The notes beneath the pieces are model-generated. The model ran no database searches. It was not told the origin of the DNA and saw only the letters and a program-made list of their open reading frames with translations. Position numbers and translations under genes: made by a program. DNA of 40,440 bases from Oscillospiraceae bacterium (GTDB lineage: Bacteria > Bacillota_A > Clostridia > Oscillospirales > WRJC01), in contig WQXD01000004.1 of the NCBI GenBank assembly GCA_009785015.1, positions 1 through 40,440 of the forward strand, read 5' to 3'. Shown here in pieces: positions 1 to 9,083 of the stretch. The stretch's first letter is position 1. Each line of letters opens with the position of its first letter.

Positions 1-7
1 CAAATCC

Positions 8-39
8 CGGGGGAATACAAAGCTTTTCGTATTCCCCCG
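8..39 (-). terminator. Perfect 11-bp hairpin, putative terminator
   Basis: The arms CGGGGGAATAC (8-18) and GTATTCCCCCG (29-39) are exact reverse complements around a 10-nt loop. The hairpin lies about 20 bases beyond the stop codon of the sugar isomerase-like gene, so it probably ends that transcript. No clear U-run follows on either strand, so intrinsic termination is an inference from position and stem strength. Confidence 0.5.
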
Positions 40-61
40 AGTTTTGGCCGGTTGTTATTTT

Positions 62-799
62 TTAGTTTACCGTTTTGATATAATCGTAGCTCACTTTGAC
101 CGACTCCAGCGGCGGGTAGTTGACGCACGCGTCCTGCTCCACGGTGCCGTACTTGACCCCGAGCTTTGCCGCTGCCTCGATGACGCATCCCCAGCACACG
201 TTTCCGCTGCCTATTTCCGTGGGGGTTTTTGTATCGTCCACGTCTTTTATATGTATGTTTGAGGTGAGGCGCCCGCCGAGCTTGTTCAGTACGGCCACCA
301 CGTCGGCCCCGGCGGCATAGGCCCAGCCCACGTCGATCTGGAATTTTATGGAGGGGGCATTTTCGGCAAAGATATCTATCACCGTTTTTTCGCCGTATTT
401 GGTGGCGAATTCCCCGGTGTGGTTGTGGAATCCCGCCTCATAGCCCGCGGAGATGATCTTTTGCGCCGCGGCCTCGAGCCTTTTGGCCGTGGCTACTGCC
501 TTTTCCTCGGTGTCCGTGCCGTCGATCCACGGCACCACGATGGAGCCGGCCCCGATGGCTTTGATAAATTTTACCACTGTGTCGAAGTTGTTTTCGATTT
601 CGTTTATGCCCACGTGCGCCCCCGTGGCAAACAGCGAGTGCTTTTTAAGAAGGCAGCCCACTTCTTCGCCGTGATCGGGGTCGTAGGTCATTTCGACGCA
701 CTGATAGCCGGTTTCCGCGACTCTTTTCAAGATTTCGTCATATCCCAAGCCGATTTCGCTTCTTATGGTGTAAAGCTGAAGCCCTATGATGAGTTTCAT
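62..799 (-). CDS. Sugar phosphate isomerase/epimerase (AP endonuclease 2-like TIM barrel)
   Basis: This 245-residue protein has the pattern of the xylose isomerase-like TIM barrel family (IolE/IolI and relatives), which isomerise or epimerise sugars at a divalent metal. The N-terminal GLQLYTIR strand, the GFHNHTGEF segment, QIDVGWA, HIKDVD and the late EQD carry the Glu/His/Asp residues that usually bind the metal. The ATG follows a GGAGG about 12 bases upstream. It is the last gene of a long collinear minus-strand run, 40 bases after infB, a place where rbfA would be expected. It has no functional link to infB that I can see. The substrate cannot be told from sequence; the family is confident, the exact reaction is not. 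Confidence 0.85.
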   Translation of the reverse strand: MKLIIGLQLYTIRSEIGLGYDEILKRVAETGYQCVEMTYDPDHGEEVGCLLKKHSLFATGAHVGINEIENNFDTVVKFIKAIGAGSIVVPWIDGTDTEEKAVATAKRLEAAAQKIISAGYEAGFHNHTGEFATKYGEKTVIDIFAENAPSIKFQIDVGWAYAAGADVVAVLNKLGGRLTSNIHIKDVDDTKTPTEIGSGNVCWGCVIEAAAKLGVKYGTVEQDACVNYPPLESVKVSYDYIKTVN

Positions 800-839
800 A
801 AAATTTTCCCTCCTGATTTTATTTTTATTTTTTAATTTT

Positions 840-3575
840 TCATTCCTTTATCTGTTCGACGACAAACGATTCCAAAATATCCGATTCCTGTATGTCGTTG
901 AATTTTTCCAATCCGATTCCGCACTCAAACCCCTGGGCCACTTCCCTCACGTCGTCCTTGAAACGCCTGAGCGATGAAATCTTGTCCTCGAATATCACGA
1001 TTCCGTCCCTGACCACGCGTATCTGCGAATTTCTCGTGATTTTGCCGTCCTGCACGTAGCTGCCCGCGATCGTGCCCACATTCGGGACCCTGATCGTCTG
1101 GCGCACCTGCGCGTGCCCCAGCAGCGCCTCCTTGAACTTGGGCGCGAGCATGCCCTTCATCGCGGCGTTTATCTCCTCTATACATTCGTAGATCACCCTG
1201 TATGTGCGCACATCCACGCCCCTTCTCTCCGCCGCGTCGATTGCGGCCTTGTCGGGGCGCACGTTGAAGCCGACCACTATCGCGTTCGAAGCCGAGGCGA
1301 GCAGTATATCCGATTCCGTTATGCCGCCCACCGCGCTGTGTATCGCCTTTATTTTCACTTCTTCGGTGGATTCTTTCAAAAGCGAGGCGCGGAGCGCTTC
1401 CACCGAACCCTGGACGTCCGCTTTTATTATAATGCCCAGCTCTTTTACGCCGCTCTTGACCTGCGAAAACAGATCTTCGAGGGTGATGTTGGAAGAACTC
1501 TTGAAATGTTCTTCCTTGTCCTCGGATTTTCTCTGCTCGACAAGTTCCCTCGCCATTTTTTCGTCTGCGACCACCCGGAACGTATCGCCCGCGTTCGGAG
1601 TCTCTGAGAGGCCTATGATCTCCGCGGGCATTGAGGGCCCGGCGGATTTCAGGCTCTTGCCCCTGTCGCTGTTCATGGCTCTCACTCTGCCCACCGCCAT
1701 TCCCGCAATCACGATATCGCCGGATTTCAAAGTGCCGTTCTGCACCAAAACCGTGGCGACAGGGCCTTTCCCCTTGTCCAATTTGGCTTCTATGACCACG
1801 CCCTGCGCGGGCCTTTCGGGATTGGCCTTGAAATCTTTCATGTCGGCGGTCAGCAGTATCATTTCGAGCAGCTCGTCTATTCCCCGGCCCGTAATCGCCG
1901 AAACCGGCACGCACACGATGTCCCCGCCCCATTCCTCGGGGATGAGCTCGTACTTGGTGAGGTCCTGTTTTACCCTGTCGGGGTCGGCCTGGGGTTTGTC
2001 CATTTTGTTTATGGCCACGATTATGGTGACATTCGCCGCTTTGGCGTGGTTTATCGCCTCGACTGTCTGCGGCATGATTCCGTCGTCGGCGGCCACTACA
2101 AGAATGGCGATATCCGTGCATTTGGCGCCCCTCGCACGCATGGCGGTAAACGCCGCGTGGCCGGGCGTATCCAAGAAGGTTATTTCCCTTCCGTTTACCT
2201 CGACTCTGTAGGCCCCTATGTGCTGGGTGATCCCGCCCGCTTCGCCCGCGGTCACGTTTGTGTGCTTGATGGCGTCCAAAAGCGACGTCTTGCCGTGGTC
2301 GACGTGCCCCATCACAACCACCACCGGCGCCCTGGGCGCGAGTTTTTCTTCGGGGTCGGCGAAATCGTCAAACAGCTTGTCTTCTATGGTCACCACAACT
2401 TCTCTCTCGACTTTCGCGCCGAATTCCATGGCGACAAGCCCAGCCGTGTCGTAGTCTATCTCCTCGTTCACATTGACTTTCACGCCGAGCATGAATAATT
2501 TTTTCACCACTTCGGCCGAGGTTATCTGGAGCTTGGAGGCGAGCGCCGAAGGGAGTATTTTCCCCGGAAGTATGAGCGAAAGCTGTTTTTTCTTCGCTTT
2601 TTCCTGTTCTTTTTCCTGCTGTATTTTCCGGAGTTTTTCGAGGGCGAGTTTTTCCTTGTCTATCGGCCTGCCGGATTTGTCCCTTTCGTAGGGCCTGCCG
2701 CGCTGATAGACCGGGGGTTTTGGAGGCTTTGGCTTGTCGGCGGCGGGCGCTCCCCTGCCCTTTCCGGGCTCCGGGACGAAAGTGTCGAGATTTTCGTTGT
2801 ATTTCGACAAATCAACGCTCGTAGTCCTGGTGTCCACTATTTTCGCGGATTCATTTTTTACCCCCGCGGTCACTTTGATGTTGTCGCTTGAAATGATATC
2901 GACCTTATCCCCGGGCCTCGGCGGCCGAGGCGCTCCCTTGAAATCCGGGCCGGGCCGTTTTTGGCCTTTGTCATTTTTGTCGTTTCTGATATTTTTGCCG
3001 TCTTTGCCGTCTTTGCCAAAAGCGGGATTTGAAAAATCGCGCTCTTTTCTCTGCGGCTGGTTCGGATCTTTGGGCCGGGGAGGCTGCGGCTGAGGCCGGG
3101 GTTTTTGCTGCTGCTGCGGCGCGGCGGTTTTTGGTTTTTCGGGCGCCTTTGGTTCTTTAATTTCTTCTTTTACTTCCGCTTTAACCTCTTCTTTAATCTC
3201 TTGCTTGCTCTCTTGTTTGATCTCTTCTTTAGGCTCCTCTTTGGGCTCTTCTTTTACTTCCGCCTTGATCTCTTCTTTGATCTCTTCTTTGGGTTCTTCC
3301 TTTGTGGGCGCCGTATCCGCTTTATCCGCGGCTTCCTCTTCGATTTTTTCGGGTTCCGGTTTTTTTGTCTTCGGAGCGTACATATAAACATCCAAGTCCT
3401 CGACCTGATTTTGCCGGGTCAGAAATTCGAAGATAAGATCCAAGTCGGGGCTTTCGAGAGCAGCCGTCGTATTTTTGGCCGGTAAGCCGTATGATACCAA
3501 AATATCCGATATATCCTTGCCTTTTAAATTGAAATTCGCGGCAATCTCCCTGAGTTTGAATTGTTTAATCGCCAT
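840..3575 (-). CDS. infB: Translation initiation factor IF-2
   Basis: IF-2 is the GTPase that brings initiator fMet-tRNA to the ribosome. The 911 residues show an IF2_N domain (about 1-55), a long charged linker (about 65-320), a second IF2_N-like domain (about 328-392), and the G domain with GHVDHGKT (423-430), DTPGH (469-473), NKMD (523-526) and SAITG, followed by domains II-IV. The linker is low-complexity: residues about 85-150 are degenerate KEEIKEE/KAEVKEE repeats, then a proline/glutamine-rich and a basic stretch. Such linkers vary widely in this family. The ATG at 3575 is preceded by GGAGGTG inside the end of rnpM, so the two are probably translationally coupled. It closes the rimP-nusA-rnpM-infB cluster. 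Confidence 0.98.
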   Translation of the reverse strand: MAIKQFKLREIAANFNLKGKDISDILVSYGLPAKNTTAALESPDLDLIFEFLTRQNQVEDLDVYMYAPKTKKPEPEKIEEEAADKADTAPTKEEPKEEIKEEIKAEVKEEPKEEPKEEIKQESKQEIKEEVKAEVKEEIKEPKAPEKPKTAAPQQQQKPRPQPQPPRPKDPNQPQRKERDFSNPAFGKDGKDGKNIRNDKNDKGQKRPGPDFKGAPRPPRPGDKVDIISSDNIKVTAGVKNESAKIVDTRTTSVDLSKYNENLDTFVPEPGKGRGAPAADKPKPPKPPVYQRGRPYERDKSGRPIDKEKLALEKLRKIQQEKEQEKAKKKQLSLILPGKILPSALASKLQITSAEVVKKLFMLGVKVNVNEEIDYDTAGLVAMEFGAKVEREVVVTIEDKLFDDFADPEEKLAPRAPVVVVMGHVDHGKTSLLDAIKHTNVTAGEAGGITQHIGAYRVEVNGREITFLDTPGHAAFTAMRARGAKCTDIAILVVAADDGIMPQTVEAINHAKAANVTIIVAINKMDKPQADPDRVKQDLTKYELIPEEWGGDIVCVPVSAITGRGIDELLEMILLTADMKDFKANPERPAQGVVIEAKLDKGKGPVATVLVQNGTLKSGDIVIAGMAVGRVRAMNSDRGKSLKSAGPSMPAEIIGLSETPNAGDTFRVVADEKMARELVEQRKSEDKEEHFKSSSNITLEDLFSQVKSGVKELGIIIKADVQGSVEALRASLLKESTEEVKIKAIHSAVGGITESDILLASASNAIVVGFNVRPDKAAIDAAERRGVDVRTYRVIYECIEEINAAMKGMLAPKFKEALLGHAQVRQTIRVPNVGTIAGSYVQDGKITRNSQIRVVRDGIVIFEDKISSLRRFKDDVREVAQGFECGIGLEKFNDIQESDILESFVVEQIKE

Positions 3576-3581
3576 ATTGTT

Positions 3582-3869
3582 TTAATGCACCTCCGTAGAA
3601 TTTTCGGTTTTTATTTGCTCTGTTAAAGATTCGAGTATTTCGTCCGAGATTTTTACTTCCAAGTTTTTGTCGAATCTTTTCGCTTTCACAGCTTTTTTAA
3701 GGCAGTTCACGTCGTGGCATATATACGCCCCGCGCCCCGATTTTTTACCTTTTAAATCTATGCTTATTTCGTTTTCCGGGCTGCGCACCACTCTTATCAG
3801 CTCGTTTTTGTTTTTTGACGCGCCGCACCCGAGGCACTTTCTTTGAGGTATCCTCTTCACCGCAGGCAT
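3582..3869 (-). CDS. rnpM: RNase P modulator RnpM (YlxR family)
   Basis: This 95-residue protein belongs to the YlxR (DUF448) family, characterised in Bacillus subtilis as RnpM, an RNA-binding modulator of RNase P. It has the family CLGCG motif near residue 13, the RVVRSP strand and the GRGAYIC motif around residue 46. It sits between nusA and infB, the standard place. The gap to infB is 6 bases and the gap from nusA is 27. The start is supported by a GGAGGG upstream. In most Firmicutes the L7Ae-like ylxQ gene lies between this gene and infB; here it is missing. Confidence 0.93.
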   Translation of the reverse strand: MPAVKRIPQRKCLGCGASKNKNELIRVVRSPENEISIDLKGKKSGRGAYICHDVNCLKKAVKAKRFDKNLEVKISDEILESLTEQIKTENSTEVH

Positions 3870-3896
3870 TATATTTTCCCTCCGCCCATATGCAAC

Positions 3897-4934
3897 TTAT
3901 TCAATGGCCGCCGACGTCTTTATATCTATTTTGTACCCCGTGAGTTTGGCGGCCAAGCGCGCGTTCTGCCCTTCTTTGCCGATTGCCAGCGAGAGCTGGG
4001 AGGCTTCGACCACCGCGCGGCAGCTCTTCTCCTTTTCGTCTACGCCGACCTCGAGGACTTCCGCCGGGGAAAGCGCCGCTTTTATGTACTCCGCGGGATC
4101 TTCGGAGTATTTTATCACATCGATTTTTTCGGCTCCGAGCTCTCCCACCACCGCATTGATCCTGCTGCCCTTCGCCCCTATGCAAGAGCCCACCGGGTCC
4201 ACATCGGCGTTTTGCGAGCTGACCGCTATTTTGGTCCTTGAGCCCGGTTCCCGGGCTATGCTGTTTATGATCACGGTTCCGTCGCCTATCTCCGGGACTT
4301 CAAATTCAAACAGGCGCCTCACCAAGCCCGCGTGTTTTCTCGACAGGGTTATGAGCGGGCCTTTCGCCTGATTTTTGACTTCGATCACATATACTTTTAT
4401 GCGGTCGCCTTCTTTTATTTCTTCGCCGGGTATCTGCTCCGATTTGATGAGCATCGCCTCGCCCTTGCCTATATCGAGTATCGCGTTTCCCGAGAGAGGG
4501 TCGATTTTGTACACGACGGCGGATATGAGCTCCTCTTTTTTGCTTTCGTATTCCTTTATCAGAAGTCCCCGCTCGGCTTCCCTTATCCCCTGGATTATGA
4601 CCTGTTTGGCGGTCTGCGCGGATATTCTGCCGAAGTCCTTCGGCTTGAATTCCAGTTCGGCCACGGAACCTATGGTATACCTGCGGTTTATCTTCTGCGC
4701 TTCCGCCAGATCTATCTGCAAGGCGGGGTTTTCCACTGTTTCAACCACATCCTTGAGCTGAAACACTTTCATTTCCTTTTTGTTTTCGTTCAAATACACT
4801 TTCACGTTGGAATTGCCGCTGTCGCGTTTGAAAGCGGTGACAAGCGCGGTCTCTATCTTTTCCATCATGTACTGCTTCGATATGCCTGTTTCCTCCTGAA
4901 GCGCGTCAAGCGCGGCGAAAAATTCGACGTTCAT
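3897..4934 (-). CDS. nusA: Transcription termination/antitermination factor NusA
   Basis: NusA binds RNA polymerase and nascent RNA and controls pausing, termination and antitermination. The 345-residue length is that of the short Gram-positive form without the C-terminal acidic repeats of proteobacteria. The order is an N-terminal polymerase-binding domain (about 1-125), an S1 domain (about 135-200), then two KH domains; GSCIGAKGSRI and IGKEGQNARLAAKL are the typical KH loops. The ATG is preceded by AGGGAG. It lies between rimP and rnpM in the conserved order. Confidence 0.97.
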   Translation of the reverse strand: MNVEFFAALDALQEETGISKQYMMEKIETALVTAFKRDSGNSNVKVYLNENKKEMKVFQLKDVVETVENPALQIDLAEAQKINRRYTIGSVAELEFKPKDFGRISAQTAKQVIIQGIREAERGLLIKEYESKKEELISAVVYKIDPLSGNAILDIGKGEAMLIKSEQIPGEEIKEGDRIKVYVIEVKNQAKGPLITLSRKHAGLVRRLFEFEVPEIGDGTVIINSIAREPGSRTKIAVSSQNADVDPVGSCIGAKGSRINAVVGELGAEKIDVIKYSEDPAEYIKAALSPAEVLEVGVDEKEKSCRAVVEASQLSLAIGKEGQNARLAAKLTGYKIDIKTSAAIE

Positions 4935-4970
4935 TTTCTTACTTTTTTCTCCCTGTAATGTATATATTTA

Positions 4971-5510
4971 TTATATATCGATTTCATCGCGCGCGTAAAT
5001 ATGCGCGATCTCGTTTTTTTTGAGGGTGAGCGCCGCCGCGCCCGCCAGTTCAAACACAAAGTCCCCTTCGGGGCCTCCCGCTTCTTTTAAAACCGCTTCA
5101 AAACTTTTGTCCCCCGCCAGCTCGTTTTTGGCGAAGAGCTTGACTGTCACCTCTTTGCCCGTGTATTTTTTCAGCTGCCCGGCGTTTTTCAGCTCCCGGT
5201 TCAATCCGGGCGAGCCCACGGCGAGGCAGTAGCTGTTTTCAATCGGGTCCTCCCGGTCCAAAACAGGCGTGACGGCCCGCGTGACCTTTTCGCAGTCCTC
5301 AAACGATATGGGAACACCCGAAGGGTTTTCGATGGTTATCTCGAGCTGCCACTGACCGTCGGCGCTGTAGTATTCGAGATCCCAGATCTCATAGCCCAGA
5401 CCCGCGATTTCGGGCTCCAGGAGCTTTTTTGCCGCCTGTTCTATCTGAGCCTTTGACTGCGCGGCCGCGCGCGGTTTGTTTTTGCTGTTTTTTTCTTTTT
5501 TTATCCCCAA
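4971..5510 (-). CDS. rimP: Ribosome maturation factor RimP
   Basis: RimP assists 30S subunit assembly. The 179-residue protein has the family N-terminal alpha/beta domain and C-terminal SH3-like domain, with LEYYSADGQWQLEITIE, DCEKVTRAVTPVLD and the VGSPGLNREL motif. The start codon appears to be TTG at 5508-5510, with CGGAG ten bases upstream; no nearby in-frame ATG fits. The first 25 residues are a basic extension before the conserved domain. It is the first gene of the rimP-nusA-rnpM-infB block, 30 bases after larB. Confidence 0.93.
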   Translation of the reverse strand: MGIKKEKNSKNKPRAAAQSKAQIEQAAKKLLEPEIAGLGYEIWDLEYYSADGQWQLEITIENPSGVPISFEDCEKVTRAVTPVLDREDPIENSYCLAVGSPGLNRELKNAGQLKKYTGKEVTVKLFAKNELAGDKSFEAVLKEAGGPEGDFVFELAGAAALTLKKNEIAHIYARDEIDI

Positions 5511-5540
5511 ATCAAATAATCTCCGTTTTTATCAGGTATT

Positions 5541-6293
5541 TCAGGCTTTTCCGCTCAGCCTGTTTATATTGTTGGCCAGATATCCGGCTCCGAACCCGTT
5601 GTCTATATTTACCACCCCGACCCCGCTCGCGCATGAATTAAGCATGGTCAAAAGCGCCGACAGCCCGCCGAGATTTGCCCCATAGCCCCTGCTTGTGGGC
5701 ACGGCGATGACCGGTTTGTCGGTGAGCCCCCCCACCACGCTGGCCAAGGCCCCCTCCATTCCCGCCGCCACTATGATCACATTCGCCTCTTTTATCTTGT
5801 CCAACCGCGAGAGCAGCCGGTGCAGCCCCGCCACGCCCACGTCGTAGACCCTCTCCACGCCGTTTCCCAAAAATTCCGCCGTGACCGCCGCCTCCTCGCA
5901 CACGGGCACATCCGCGGTCCCCGCCGAAAAAACGGTGATCAGCCCTTTGTTTTTTAAAAAAGGGCGGCCCAAAACCGTTATGATCCTGCAAACGGAATGG
6001 TGAACGGCGTTTGGGTATATTTCTTTTACGGCGCCGTATGTTTCTTCGGGGACCCTGGTGATCAGGATATTTTCGGCGCCGTTTTTTTTCATGTTGGAGA
6101 CGATGCCGGCTGTCTGCTCTATGGTTTTGCCTTCGCCCAGTATGACTTCGGGGCAGCCCGCCCGAAGTTCCCTGTTGTAGTCGATCACCGCATATTCCAG
6201 ATCCTCAATGGGCTTGTATCTGAGCCGCTCCACCGCTTCGTCTACGGAAATATCGCCGTTTTTCAGGCTTAAAAGCATTTGTTTTACATCCAT
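5541..6293 (-). CDS. larB: Nickel pincer cofactor biosynthesis protein LarB
   Basis: LarB carboxylates nicotinic acid adenine dinucleotide and hydrolyses it in the first step of making the nickel-pincer nucleotide cofactor of lactate racemase and related enzymes. The 250 residues show the PurE-like C-terminal domain with VAAGMEGALASVV, PTSRGYGA and NSCASGVGVVNIDNG. The cysteine in the last motif is residue 221, the same number I recall for the NAD-binding cysteine of Lactiplantibacillus LarB. The start lies 4 bases after the foldase stop. LarC, LarE and a racemase are not in this window, so the cofactor pathway must be completed elsewhere or the gene serves another role. Confidence 0.93.
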   Translation of the reverse strand: MDVKQMLLSLKNGDISVDEAVERLRYKPIEDLEYAVIDYNRELRAGCPEVILGEGKTIEQTAGIVSNMKKNGAENILITRVPEETYGAVKEIYPNAVHHSVCRIITVLGRPFLKNKGLITVFSAGTADVPVCEEAAVTAEFLGNGVERVYDVGVAGLHRLLSRLDKIKEANVIIVAAGMEGALASVVGGLTDKPVIAVPTSRGYGANLGGLSALLTMLNSCASGVGVVNIDNGFGAGYLANNINRLSGKA

Positions 6294-6297
6294 AACA

Positions 6298-7464
6298 TCA
6301 CCACAGCTCCAGACAGTCGAACATCACCTCTATTTTCGACACGTTGAATTTTTTTGTTTCCTCCGTATTTATTTCTATTTCTTCGGTATACGGCTTCAGC
6401 ACGTCGTCCATCAGATAGGATTGTATCTCGGTGAGTATGACGCTTCTCCACGGGACGTTGTTGTCGAGGTCCGGTGCCTCGCCCGCAGGCAGCAGCTCGT
6501 ATCTTTTCATTATGTGCATGCCGTAATCGCTCTCCACTTTTCTCACTTCGCCGATTTGCATATCGAATGCCGCCTTCACGAATTCCGGCACAAAATTGGT
6601 GCTCTCGCCGACCGTGTAACCGTCGGGATAAAAGGCGGCGCCCGGGTCTTCGGATTCGGAAAGAAATTCCTCGAAATCCTCCCCGGCCGTTATGCGGCTG
6701 TATATATCCTCGACCTTCGCCTGCCTCGCGGCCATTTCTTCATCGGAAAATTTATCGGGGCTGCCGTCGGGGCCCATGGTCCCGGGGCTGTAGAGTATCA
6801 GTATGTGCTTCACTCTCGCGCAGCTCTCTTCATAGATCATATTTATCATATCGTCCGTGATTTTTCTTTTGCCGGTTTCAGAGTCGAACAGATCCTTTCC
6901 GAACAGCCCGGTGAGCGCCTCGTATTTTTTTATTTCTTTGTATATCTTTTCGTTTATTCCCAATTTTTTCAGTTTTGAATTAAACAGGGATTTTGAGTTT
7001 TTGTAATACGCGCCTATTATCTCCTCTATTGCGCCGTCTATATTTTTAAGGTCCTTGTCTGAGAGCTTTATGTCGTTTTCCCTGCAATACACCGAAATGG
7101 CGAGCAGCTGCCCAAGCGATGATTCGGCCTGCCTTTTCACCATGGAACCCCAGGTGGCGGGCGAGGCGTAAAACTGGGACCACAGCTCCGGTATATCGCT
7201 TAAGCCCGTCGGGTCCTCGGGCATCGAAGCGCCGTAAATCGCCTGATAATAGCCGAACAGCATCCTCGTTTTGGCATAACTGAGATAATAGCCGTATATT
7301 TCCGGCGAAACCGTCTCCGTGATTTTGTCGCGGCTCAGGCTCATGGCGGGCTTTTTGCCCAAGGCGCAGGAGGACGCGGCGGCGCACGCAAAAACAGCGG
7401 CGGCTAAAATCAAAAAACAACACGTCCGCAAAAAATACCTTTTTGTTTTCCTGTTTTTGCTCAT
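6298..7464 (-). CDS. Parvulin-type peptidylprolyl isomerase / foldase (PrsA/SurA-like)
   Basis: This 388-residue exported protein resembles PrsA/SurA foldases that help secreted proteins fold outside the membrane. A basic N-terminus and hydrophobic stretch (about 10-32) form a signal peptide. AASSC ending at Cys33 could be a weak lipobox, although alanine at -3 is unusual. A SurA-like helical region covers about 40-205, followed by a parvulin domain (about 213-325) with RVKHILILY, GEDFEEFLSE, GEVRKVESDYGMHIMKR. The start overlaps GGGGTGA at the end of the preceding unknown gene, so the two are likely co-translated. Isomerase activity is inferred; parvulin domains in such foldases are sometimes inactive. 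Confidence 0.85.
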   Translation of the reverse strand: MSKNRKTKRYFLRTCCFLILAAAVFACAAASSCALGKKPAMSLSRDKITETVSPEIYGYYLSYAKTRMLFGYYQAIYGASMPEDPTGLSDIPELWSQFYASPATWGSMVKRQAESSLGQLLAISVYCRENDIKLSDKDLKNIDGAIEEIIGAYYKNSKSLFNSKLKKLGINEKIYKEIKKYEALTGLFGKDLFDSETGKRKITDDMINMIYEESCARVKHILILYSPGTMGPDGSPDKFSDEEMAARQAKVEDIYSRITAGEDFEEFLSESEDPGAAFYPDGYTVGESTNFVPEFVKAAFDMQIGEVRKVESDYGMHIMKRYELLPAGEAPDLDNNVPWRSVILTEIQSYLMDDVLKPYTEEIEINTEETKKFNVSKIEVMFDCLELW

Positions 7465-7468
7465 AAGC

Positions 7469-7756
7469 TCACCCCTGTTTCAAAAAACTGTCCAGCCATA
7501 TCTCCCCTATTTCAAAAGCCTCGTAGAGCGAGTCTTTTTCCCCGAATTTGACGATTTCCTTCGTATTGCTGTCGGAACTCTGGATCAATATCAGAACCTT
7601 TGTGGCGATCTCATGGCCCTTTTCCTGCTTGGTTTCCTTTATGGTCAGGGTCATGACATATTTATCGGTTTTCGCGTCGCCGAAACAGATTACATTGTCC
7701 TTGCGCACAAGGGGTTTGCTTTTGTATGTAAGCGCCGCGTCTTTGTTTTCACCCAT
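7469..7756 (-). CDS. Small protein of unknown function
   Basis: I do not recognise this 95-residue protein. It is soluble, with no signal peptide or membrane segment, and looks like a small beta-rich domain: alternating strands around KYVMTLTIKET and TKVLILIQSSDSN, then a C-terminal helix ending IWLDSFLK. It has a plausible ribosome binding site (GGAACG), the same strand as its neighbours, and only 4 bases to the foldase gene, so it is probably a real, co-transcribed gene. A GC-rich hairpin (7803-7830) separates it from rplT. Confidence 0.7.
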   Translation of the reverse strand: MGENKDAALTYKSKPLVRKDNVICFGDAKTDKYVMTLTIKETKQEKGHEIATKVLILIQSSDSNTKEIVKFGEKDSLYEAFEIGEIWLDSFLKQG

Positions 7757-7802
7757 TTAATTCTTCTGACGTTCCTTTCTCACGTTTTACGGATTTTTGC
7801 CG

Positions 7803-7830
7803 AAGGGACGCCGCCGGGGGCGCGTCCCTT
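7803..7830 (-). terminator. 9-bp GC-rich hairpin after rplT
   Basis: AAGGGACGC (7803-7811) and GCGTCCCTT (7822-7830) are exact reverse complements with a 10-nt loop. It lies 16 bases after the rplT stop, in the only gap between the infC operon and the next gene. No U-run follows on the minus strand, so it may be a weak terminator or an mRNA-stabilising or processing hairpin. Confidence 0.45.
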
Positions 7831-7846
7831 ATGGAAAATATATAAA

Positions 7847-8200
7847 TCAAAGCGCCCCTTTTGCCTTTTCGGCTAAGGCGGCAAACGCGGCTTTATCCGA
7901 TATGGCAATTTCCGAGAGCATTTTCCTGTTTAAAGTCACTCCGGCTTTTTTGAGCCCGTTTATGAACCTCGAGTAATTTATGCCGTTTACTCTCGCCTGA
8001 GCGGATATCCGGGTTATCCACAAAGCCCGAAAGTCCCTTTTTTTCTGTTTTCTCCCCACATAGGCGTAGTTCCCGCTCTTCATGACCGCTTGCTTGGCCA
8101 TTTTGAAATGTTTCGATTTCGCTCCCCAGTAACCTTTGGCGGCCTTCAGCACCTTGTTTCTTCTTTTGCGCGTCATGATCGCGCCTTTTACCCTTGCCAT
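7847..8200 (-). CDS. rplT: 50S ribosomal protein L20
   Basis: The 117-residue protein matches L20 along its length: [14 protein letters not shown] start, [32 protein letters not shown] and the globular C-terminal domain. L20 binds 23S rRNA early in 50S assembly, and in Firmicutes it also represses its own operon by binding the infC leader. AGGAGG lies 7 bases before the ATG. It is the third gene of infC-rpmI-rplT. Confidence 0.98.
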   Translation of the reverse strand: MARVKGAIMTRKRRNKVLKAAKGYWGAKSKHFKMAKQAVMKSGNYAYVGRKQKKRDFRALWITRISAQARVNGINYSRFINGLKKAGVTLNRKMLSEIAISDKAAFAALAEKAKGAL

Positions 8201-8251
8201 GAAATTATCCTCCTAAAAAATTATAATCTTGAAATACCGACAGAAAACACC

Positions 8252-8452
8252 TTACGCGTAGGGCATCTGCTTTTTTACGGCTCTTATGTTGGATTCATGC
8301 AGATACGCGCCCTTTTTGAGGTGCCTCTTTCTTTTGGTTTCCTTGAGGTGGACCTGATGGCGCCTGTGCTGATGGGAGTATTTGACTTTTCCTGTTTTGG
8401 TCATGGAAAAACGCTTCGCCGTGGCTTTATGGGTTTTCATTTTGTTGCCCAT
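8252..8452 (-). CDS. rpmI: 50S ribosomal protein L35
   Basis: L35 (66 residues) is recognised by GNKMKTHKATAKRF, SHQHRRHQVHLKE and KRHLKKGAYLH. The reading frame is open to a TTG at 8459-8461, but that codon abuts the Shine-Dalgarno AGAAGGGA. The ATG at 8450-8452 sits 9 bases after it and gives the usual family start MGNKMKTH, so I place the start there. It lies between infC and rplT. Confidence 0.96.
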   Translation of the reverse strand: MGNKMKTHKATAKRFSMTKTGKVKYSHQHRRHQVHLKETKRKRHLKKGAYLHESNIRAVKKQMPYA

Positions 8453-8495
8453 TCTTATCAATCCCTTCTGTAAAAAATATTGTGTATATCAAGCA

Positions 8496-9083
8496 TTAGG
8501 TCTCTTTTTTTTCGCCCGGAGACTCCTCTCCGGCGGTTTTGGCCGGCTTTTCATCGGCTTTTGTCTTTTTTGGGGCTATGAACATGGATATGCGCCGCCC
8601 TTCGCGCACCGGTTTCTTTTCCACCACGGCAAAGGCCTCGCAGGCCTGCTCGAATTTTTCGAGCATCTGGTACCCGAGCTCCATATGGGCCATTTCCCTG
8701 CCCCTGTTGAGCTCAAGCGATATTTTGACTTTGTTGCCCGCTTCGATAAATTTTTTGGTCTGGGCGAGCCTCGTGTTGAAATCGTGGACGTCGATATTCC
8801 AGGAAAGCTGCGTCTCTTTGGTTTCCACGATCACTTGTTTCTGCTTTTTTTTGGCCTCTTTGTTCTTTTTGGCCTTTTCGAATTTATACTTGCCGTAATC
8901 CATAATCCTGCACACGGGGATTTGGGCCGTAGGGGCGATCTCCACCAAGTCAAGCCCTTTTTCCGAAGCCATGTTCAGCGCGTCCCTTGTGCCGAGCACC
9001 CCCACCTGATTTCCCAGATCGTCGATGACCCTCACTTGGGGCGCTTTGATTTCATTGTTGACGGAAAGATCTTTCGTGCCGAT
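8496..9083 (-). CDS. infC: Translation initiation factor IF-3, AUC start
   Basis: IF-3 keeps ribosomal subunits apart and rejects non-canonical initiation. Motifs include VNNEIKAPQVRVID, IMDYGKYKFEKAKKNKEA, the basic linker, HDFNTRLAQTKKFIE and the C-terminal domain, with an extra acidic/lysine tail. The frame is open upstream to an ATG at 9197, but no ribosome site fits there and that stretch is the structured leader. GGAGG at 9093-9097 is followed after 9 bases by ATC (9081-9083). Starting there gives x-GTKDLSVNNEIK, which lines up residue for residue with the Bacillus IF-3 start as I remember it. Rare AUU/AUC starts of infC are known in other bacteria and allow IF-3 to repress its own synthesis. 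Length is then 195 residues. Confidence 0.9.
   Translation of the reverse strand: MGTKDLSVNNEIKAPQVRVIDDLGNQVGVLGTRDALNMASEKGLDLVEIAPTAQIPVCRIMDYGKYKFEKAKKNKEAKKKQKQVIVETKETQLSWNIDVHDFNTRLAQTKKFIEAGNKVKISLELNRGREMAHMELGYQMLEKFEQACEAFAVVEKKPVREGRRISMFIAPKKTKADEKPAKTAGEESPGEKKET

Noticed and set aside
925..2121. 398-codon minus-strand frame inside infB
   Set aside because: Gly/Arg-rich out-of-frame shadow of the IF-2 GTPase region without own signals.
3141..3330. Possible CRISPR-like or minisatellite array
   Set aside because: The repeats are degenerate codons of a Lys/Glu-rich linker in frame with IF-2, without spacers.
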